From: Propionicimonas paludicola
Lineage (GTDB): Bacteria > Actinomycetota > Actinomycetes > Propionibacteriales > Propionibacteriaceae
Direction: 5' to 3'
Assembly (NCBI RefSeq): GCF_002563675.1
Contig: NZ_PDJC01000001.1
Coordinates: forward strand, 1,984,001 to 2,048,000
Length of the DNA stretch: 64,000 bases
Shown: piece after piece, positions 58,776 through 64,000 of the stretch
Layout: every line of letters begins with the position of its first letter
Numbering within the stretch: position 1 is the stretch's first letter
Notes under the pieces: model-generated
The model's database searches: none
What the model saw: only the letters and a program-made list of their open reading frames with translations
Told to the model about the DNA's origin: nothing
Made by a program: the position numbers and the translations under genes

Positions 58776-59705
58776 GTGAGCACAGAGGAGTTGTTTGCCG
58801 CCCTGGACGCCTGCGCCGAACGAGATCGGCTACTGACTCGGCTGGCCAAGGCCACCACGGACGAGTCGAGAGCCCAGCGGACCGCGGACAAAGCCAGAAG
58901 CCAGGTCAGCACCGAGACCGTCGAGTTGAAAGCACTGGAGGACTTCAGCCCCACCCAGTTGTGGGCGAGACTGCGGGGCAGCCACCAAACCGACCTGGAG
59001 CGGGAACAGGCCGAGCTGCAGGCTGCGCTCTATCAGGCCCGCTCGGCCGAGGGGGCCCTCAGCGAGGCGTCCTCGCTGGTGCGGCAGCTTCGTACCCAGC
59101 TCGCCGCCCTCGGCGATGTGGACGGGCGTCGCCGCCGGGCGCTCGACGCCACCGAGGCCGAGCTGCGCCAGGCCGGCGGCGCGCAGGCACAGGAGCTGAT
59201 CGATATTTCCCAGCGCCACGCGGCCAGCCTTGCCGCAGCCAAGGAAGTCGGCGAGGCCATAGCGGCGGCCGATCAGGCCTCGGTTCGCCTGCAGGCTGCG
59301 ATCAGTGAGCTCGACAGCGCCGAGAGCCTCGCCGACTTCGATGTCTTCCTGCGCGGCGGCCTGTTGGTCGATGCCATGAAGTATGAGCGGATCGATCGGG
59401 CCGTGGCCGCGCTTCGCTCGGCCGGTCAGGCGCTGCAGCGGCTCTCCGCCGAGCTCCTCGATGTGGACTTGCCGACCATCCCGGGGCTGGACATCCCCGA
59501 CCTCAGCCGGACCTTCGACGTCTGGTTCGACAACTTCTTCTCCGACCTCGAGATTCGCGGACGGATCACGGCGGCCGCCGAGAGCAGCCGGCGGGCGCTC
59601 AGCGCCGTGTCCGGGGTGCGCACCGAGTTGGCCCGCCGATACAGCGAACTGGTCGGCGAGCAGGAGCAGCTGGCCCAGCAGCGAGTGGCCGTGATGGCGC
59701 GCTGA
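58776..59705 (+). CDS. Coiled-coil protein of unknown function
   Basis: A 309-residue soluble protein, mostly heptad-like helices rich in Ala, Glu, Arg and Leu (residues about 20-170), then a more ordered C-terminal part with DLPTIPGLDIPDLSRTFDVWFDNFFSDLEIRGRI. There is no membrane segment or recognised family. The GTG at 58776 is placed by a -10 box seven bases before it; the much longer frame open upstream is antisense to ftsB and DUF501 and is not used. Confidence 0.72.
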   Translation: MSTEELFAALDACAERDRLLTRLAKATTDESRAQRTADKARSQVSTETVELKALEDFSPTQLWARLRGSHQTDLEREQAELQAALYQARSAEGALSEASSLVRQLRTQLAALGDVDGRRRRALDATEAELRQAGGAQAQELIDISQRHAASLAAAKEVGEAIAAADQASVRLQAAISELDSAESLADFDVFLRGGLLVDAMKYERIDRAVAALRSAGQALQRLSAELLDVDLPTIPGLDIPDLSRTFDVWFDNFFSDLEIRGRITAAAESSRRALSAVSGVRTELARRYSELVGEQEQLAQQRVAVMAR

Positions 59706-59907
59706 GGCAACCGGCCGCGCCGTTGGTGGTGGCTCGGCGAGGCCTCCTACCGGCCGATCACGAGCCCGGTTACCCCAGGGCGAGGCGATGTGCCGCCTCG
59801 ATGGCCTTCGGACCCGTATCCAGCTCGGAATGATGGATCGAGACGGCAGATCCCGTCATCCCCAACGGCTACGCAACCCCCGGACCCTGCACCAGCCCCG
59901 AAAAGCG

Positions 59908-59941
59908 ACCAGCGCCGGACGGTGAACCGTCCGGCGCTGGT
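59908..59941 (-). terminator. Rho-independent terminator of eno
   Basis: A perfect 15-bp stem (ACCAGCGCCGGACGG with its complement, four-base loop) starts 15 bp after the eno stop. On the minus strand it is followed by CGCTTTTCGG, with a short T-run. The rest of the 59706-59907 gap shows nothing recognised. Confidence 0.85.
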
Positions 59942-59955
59942 TGAGTACTACGAAC

Positions 59956-61248
<1,293 letters not shown>

Positions 61249-61356
61249 TCAAGCGGAATTCACGTCAGGATCAGCCTACCCCGGTCACCACCCAGCGAGT
61301 TCCACTGGACGGGGTCAGCCCGGCGCCCGCAATCGTGCCTCGGGCGCCGGCGCGGC

Positions 61357-61989
61357 TCAGCGGGACTGCTCGGCCGCCTGAATCTGGGCTTCGACCTCGC
61401 GGACGGCGGCCCGAGCCACCTGCTCAGGATCCAGGCCGAGTTCCACGGCGCGCTGCGCCAAATGGACGAAAGCTGCCCCGAGCTCGGCCTGCTCCAGCTC
61501 GGAGACCGCCGCCGAGGGCGGCGGCAGGGTGATCCCGTGACTCGCGGCTCGTCCGATCACCTTGTGTGCCCGGCTCAGCGCGGACAGCCGCTGCGGGATC
61601 CCGTCCAAGGCGGACGTGCGGTGCTTCTCGGCCGCCTTCGCCTGCTCCCAGGAGCCCATCAAGTCGGCCGGCACCTCGGCTTCGGAGAAGACATAGGGGT
61701 GTCGGGCGATCAACTTGTCGGAGATCCCACGAGCCACTTCGGCGATGGTGAAGCGTCCGGTCTCGGCGGCGATCTCGGCGTGGAAGATCACCTGCAGCAG
61801 CAGATCGCCGAGCTCCTCGACCAGCTGATCGTCAGCGCCGGCCTCGATCGCCTCGACCACCTCCATGGTCTCTTCGACCAGGTAGTGGATCAGCGATTCG
61901 TGGGTCTGCTGGGCGTCCCAGGGGCAGTCCGAGCGCAGCCGGTGCATGACCGCCACCAGCCGGTCGAGCTCGGCCAGGTGGTCGCTCAT
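61357..61989 (-). CDS. mazG: MazG nucleoside triphosphate pyrophosphohydrolase
   Basis: A 210-residue protein with one MazG domain. The metal site is CPWDAQQTHESLIHYLVEETMEVVEAIEAG, then QLVEELGDLLLQVIFH (the EExxE...ExxD pattern). It hydrolyses non-canonical or excess NTPs and lowers (p)ppGpp effects. It is shorter than the two-domain E. coli form. It lies 3 bp from the lipoprotein stop. Confidence 0.92.
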   Translation of the reverse strand: MSDHLAELDRLVAVMHRLRSDCPWDAQQTHESLIHYLVEETMEVVEAIEAGADDQLVEELGDLLLQVIFHAEIAAETGRFTIAEVARGISDKLIARHPYVFSEAEVPADLMGSWEQAKAAEKHRTSALDGIPQRLSALSRAHKVIGRAASHGITLPPPSAAVSELEQAELGAAFVHLAQRAVELGLDPEQVARAAVREVEAQIQAAEQSR

Positions 61990-61992
61990 CGA

Positions 61993-62517
61993 CTACGGCT
62001 TGTTCGGCGCCAGCTCGGACAGCGAGCCGCCGGCGTTGGTCAGCTGAAGCTGAGCCGGATCCCAGTCGCCATAGCGCGGGTTGACCGTGATCTTGGTGTT
62101 CTGAACGACGTCGCTGAAAGCGGTCTTGCCCTCAGCGGACTGCGTGACCAGGTACAGGTCGGCGTAGCGCTGGATGAACGCGGCGGTGGCCGGCTGAGTG
62201 GCCATGGCCCCCAGCACCGGGTTGCTCGCGTAGAGCGGCTTGCGGTCGTTGTCGGTGAAGTTGAGCCCGGCCTTCACCATGGCGGCATGGCCCAGCTCGG
62301 ACTGGATCAGCAGGCTGATCACCGTCGGGGTGAGCTTGGTCGCGGTTTCCTTGTCGGTTCCGGCAGCCGCAAGCGCTGCGGCGATCGGCGCCACCTCAGC
62401 GTCAGTGATCCGATGATCGCCGACTTGAGCCGCCGTCTGCGGGCTTCCCGCACACCCGGCCAGAGCCAGCAATCCGGCGCAGAACAGCGCCACCACCTTC
62501 GCCGTGAACTTGCTCAT
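61993..62517 (-). CDS. Lipoprotein with SurA N-like domain
   Basis: A 174-residue lipoprotein. The signal is SKFTAKVVALFCAGLLALAGC (lipobox LAGC), followed by a helical domain resembling the N-terminal part of SurA (QVGDHRITDAEVAPIAAAL, and LLIQSELGHAAMVKAGL). There is no parvulin domain, so it is not itself a prolyl isomerase. The position between mfd and mazG corresponds to the lipoprotein lpqU in M. tuberculosis, though the proteins may not be homologous. Confidence 0.82.
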   Translation of the reverse strand: MSKFTAKVVALFCAGLLALAGCAGSPQTAAQVGDHRITDAEVAPIAAALAAAGTDKETATKLTPTVISLLIQSELGHAAMVKAGLNFTDNDRKPLYASNPVLGAMATQPATAAFIQRYADLYLVTQSAEGKTAFSDVVQNTKITVNPRYGDWDPAQLQLTNAGGSLSELAPNKP

Positions 62518-62559
62518 CTGTCGTCAGCCACCTTCTCGGGAACGTTCGCCGTCGCGATC

Positions 62560-64000
62560 CTACCTGCTGGCGACCGGGGACGCCGCCGGGGACGGCCCGG
62601 CGAAAAGATCGGTCAGCACCTTGCCGGCCCAGGCCAGCAACTCGGCATCGACCAGCGGTTGGCCAGTGATCGGACGGGTCATCGGTCGCGGCACCAGGAT
62701 GAAACCGGACGCCTTGCGCACCTGGGAGCCGGGGTACAGCCGGGCCAGCCGGAGCTGGGCGGAGTCGGGCAGATCGGCCGGGGCGAACCGGATGAAGTTC
62801 CCTTGGGCGACCACCTCTTGCACCCCGCAGTTCTTCGCGTGCAACCGGAAGGCGGCCACCGCGAGCAGCGCCGCTACCGGATCCGGTAGCGGACCATAGC
62901 GGTCCAGCAGCTCTTCGCGGACCGCCTCGATATCGGCCTCGGTGGCCACCGCCGCCAGCCGCTTGTACATCTCGAGGCGCAGCCGCTCGGATTCGACGTA
63001 GTCAGCGGGCAGATGAGCATCGACGGGCAGTTCGATCTTCATCTCCGGCTCAGGCTCGGCCTCTTCGCCGCGGTACTCGGCGACCGCCTCCCCGACCAGC
63101 CGGATGTACAAGTCGAAGCCCACCTCGGCGATGTGCCCGGACTGCTCGCCGCCGAGCAGATTGCCGGCGCCGCGTATCTCCAGGTCCTTCATGGCGATGG
63201 CCATGCCGGCGCCCAGGTCGGTGTGCGCGGCCATGGTGGCCAGCCGATCGTGGGCGGTGTCGGTCAGCGTCCGCTCGCCGGGATAGAAGAAGTAGGCGTA
63301 GCCGCGGTCGCGACTTCGTCCGACCCGGCCCCGCAGCTGGTGCAGCTGGGACAGGCCGAGCAGGTCGGCGCGCTCGATCAGCAAGGTGTTGGCCGTCGAG
63401 ACGTCCAGACCGGCCTCGACGATCGTGGTGCAGACCAGGACGTCGAAGCGCCGTTCCCAGAAGTCGACCATCACCTGCTCGAGGGCGCGTTCGCTCATCT
63501 GTCCGTGGGCCACGGCGACCCGGGCCTCGGGCACCAGCTCAGCGATGTGGGCGGCCGCCTTCTCGATGGTCTGCACTCGGTTGTGAATGAAGAAGGCCTG
63601 GCCCTCTCGAGCCAACTCGCGGCGGATCGCGGCCCGGACCTGGTTGTCGTCGTAGGGCCCGGCGAAGGTGAGCACCGGATGCCGTTCTTCGGGCGGGGTG
63701 GCGATCACGCTCATCTCCCGGATGCCGGTGATCGCCATCTCCAGGGTGCGCGGGATCGGGGTGGCGCTCATGGCCAGCACGTCGACGTTGAGCCGCAGCT
63801 TCTTCAGGGCCTCCTTGTGCTCGACTCCGAAGCGCTGCTCCTCGTCGATGATCACCAAGCCGAGATCCTTGAAAGTCACCGAACCGGCCAGCAGCCCGTG
63901 CGTTCCGACCACGACGTCCACGCTGCCGTCGGCCAGGCCGGCGATCACCTTCTTCTTGTCGGCGTCGGTGGAGAACCGGCTGAGCGAGGCGACCGTAACC
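62560..64000 (-). CDS. mfd: Transcription-repair coupling factor Mfd, 3' part
   Basis: The reading frame is open to the window end, so only the C-terminal 480 residues are present. These include the second RecA-like helicase part ([29 protein letters not shown], motif VI in [18 protein letters not shown]) and the C-terminal TRCF domain ([24 protein letters not shown]). Mfd removes RNA polymerase stalled at lesions and recruits UvrA. The final 17 codons at the window edge read [17 protein letters not shown]. Confidence 0.95.
   Translation of the reverse strand, partial: VTVASLSRFSTDADKKKVIAGLADGSVDVVVGTHGLLAGSVTFKDLGLVIIDEEQRFGVEHKEALKKLRLNVDVLAMSATPIPRTLEMAITGIREMSVIATPPEERHPVLTFAGPYDDNQVRAAIRRELAREGQAFFIHNRVQTIEKAAAHIAELVPEARVAVAHGQMSERALEQVMVDFWERRFDVLVCTTIVEAGLDVSTANTLLIERADLLGLSQLHQLRGRVGRSRDRGYAYFFYPGERTLTDTAHDRLATMAAHTDLGAGMAIAMKDLEIRGAGNLLGGEQSGHIAEVGFDLYIRLVGEAVAEYRGEEAEPEPEMKIELPVDAHLPADYVESERLRLEMYKRLAAVATEADIEAVREELLDRYGPLPDPVAALLAVAAFRLHAKNCGVQEVVAQGNFIRFAPADLPDSAQLRLARLYPGSQVRKASGFILVPRPMTRPITGQPLVDAELLAWAGKVLTDLFAGPSPAASPVASR

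Overview
The window is chromosomal DNA of a high-GC, mycothiol-producing actinobacterium. The evidence is a mycothiol S-conjugate amidase (mca), a short Z-prenyl synthase of the actinobacterial type, DUF501, an FtsB-like septum protein, frequent GTG starts and many genes that look leaderless. Two blocks, mfd-lipoprotein-mazG-eno-ftsB-DUF501 and greA-mca-DUF255-hemolysin III-prenyl synthase-phoH, have a gene order that I recall from Mycobacterium tuberculosis, so they are conserved core chromosome. An origin within the Propionibacteriales or a neighbouring order is my inference. I see no phage, plasmid backbone, insertion sequence, CRISPR array or rRNA operon.

Layout. 1-3.3 kb: a truncated DUF6493-like gene translationally coupled to a SWIM zinc-finger gene. 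3.3-11.8 kb: single genes (CPBP protease, acetyltransferases, a RibD-like reductase, DUF1801, an aminoglycoside phosphotransferase-like protein, ychF), a divergent MFS/LysR pair and a 59-residue helix-turn-helix protein. 11.8-24.3 kb: gap coupled to a TetR gene with a perfect operator, a HAD-DUF952 fusion, an M18 aminopeptidase carrying a repeat inside its frame, rmuC, ilvA, HNH, ispH, two exported proteins, and xseA-xseB-hydrolase. 24.3-24.7 kb: a gene-free repeat cluster.

24.7-39.2 kb: a leucine-rich-repeat/Ig-like exported protein, DUF2804, a spermidine-synthase-like protein and a polyamine locus. A tightly packed leftward run (potD2-potD1-potA-potB-potC-saccharopine dehydrogenase-like-gabT-gabD) is divergent from an Lrp/AsnC regulator coupled to a class III transaminase. 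Together these can import putrescine or spermidine, transaminate it to 4-aminobutyraldehyde, oxidise it to GABA and feed it through succinate semialdehyde to succinate. The dehydrogenase-like gene has no textbook place in that route.

39.2-57.5 kb: phoH, prenyl synthase, hemolysin III, DUF255, mca, greA, a DUF2089/beta-helix pair, an AI-2E-type permease, ung, msrA, chaA, 3-methyladenine glycosylase, a lipoprotein, a solitary D12-class DNA methyltransferase, Nudix, and a Bax-inhibitor-1 protein. A 680-bp gene-free stretch (51.1-51.8 kb) carries two hairpins that are exact reverse complements of each other. 57.5-64 kb: an unusual tRNA with a UAA anticodon, DUF501, ftsB, a coiled-coil protein, eno, mazG, a SurA-like lipoprotein and the C-terminal part of mfd, cut by the window end.

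The observations most worth following are the outward-facing hairpin pair, the REP-like element whose 27-bp core lies inside an aminopeptidase gene, the nested 24-bp repeats, the class-I tRNA with anticodon UAA, the dehydrogenase in the polyamine operon, and the self-contained TetR-operator-gap unit.
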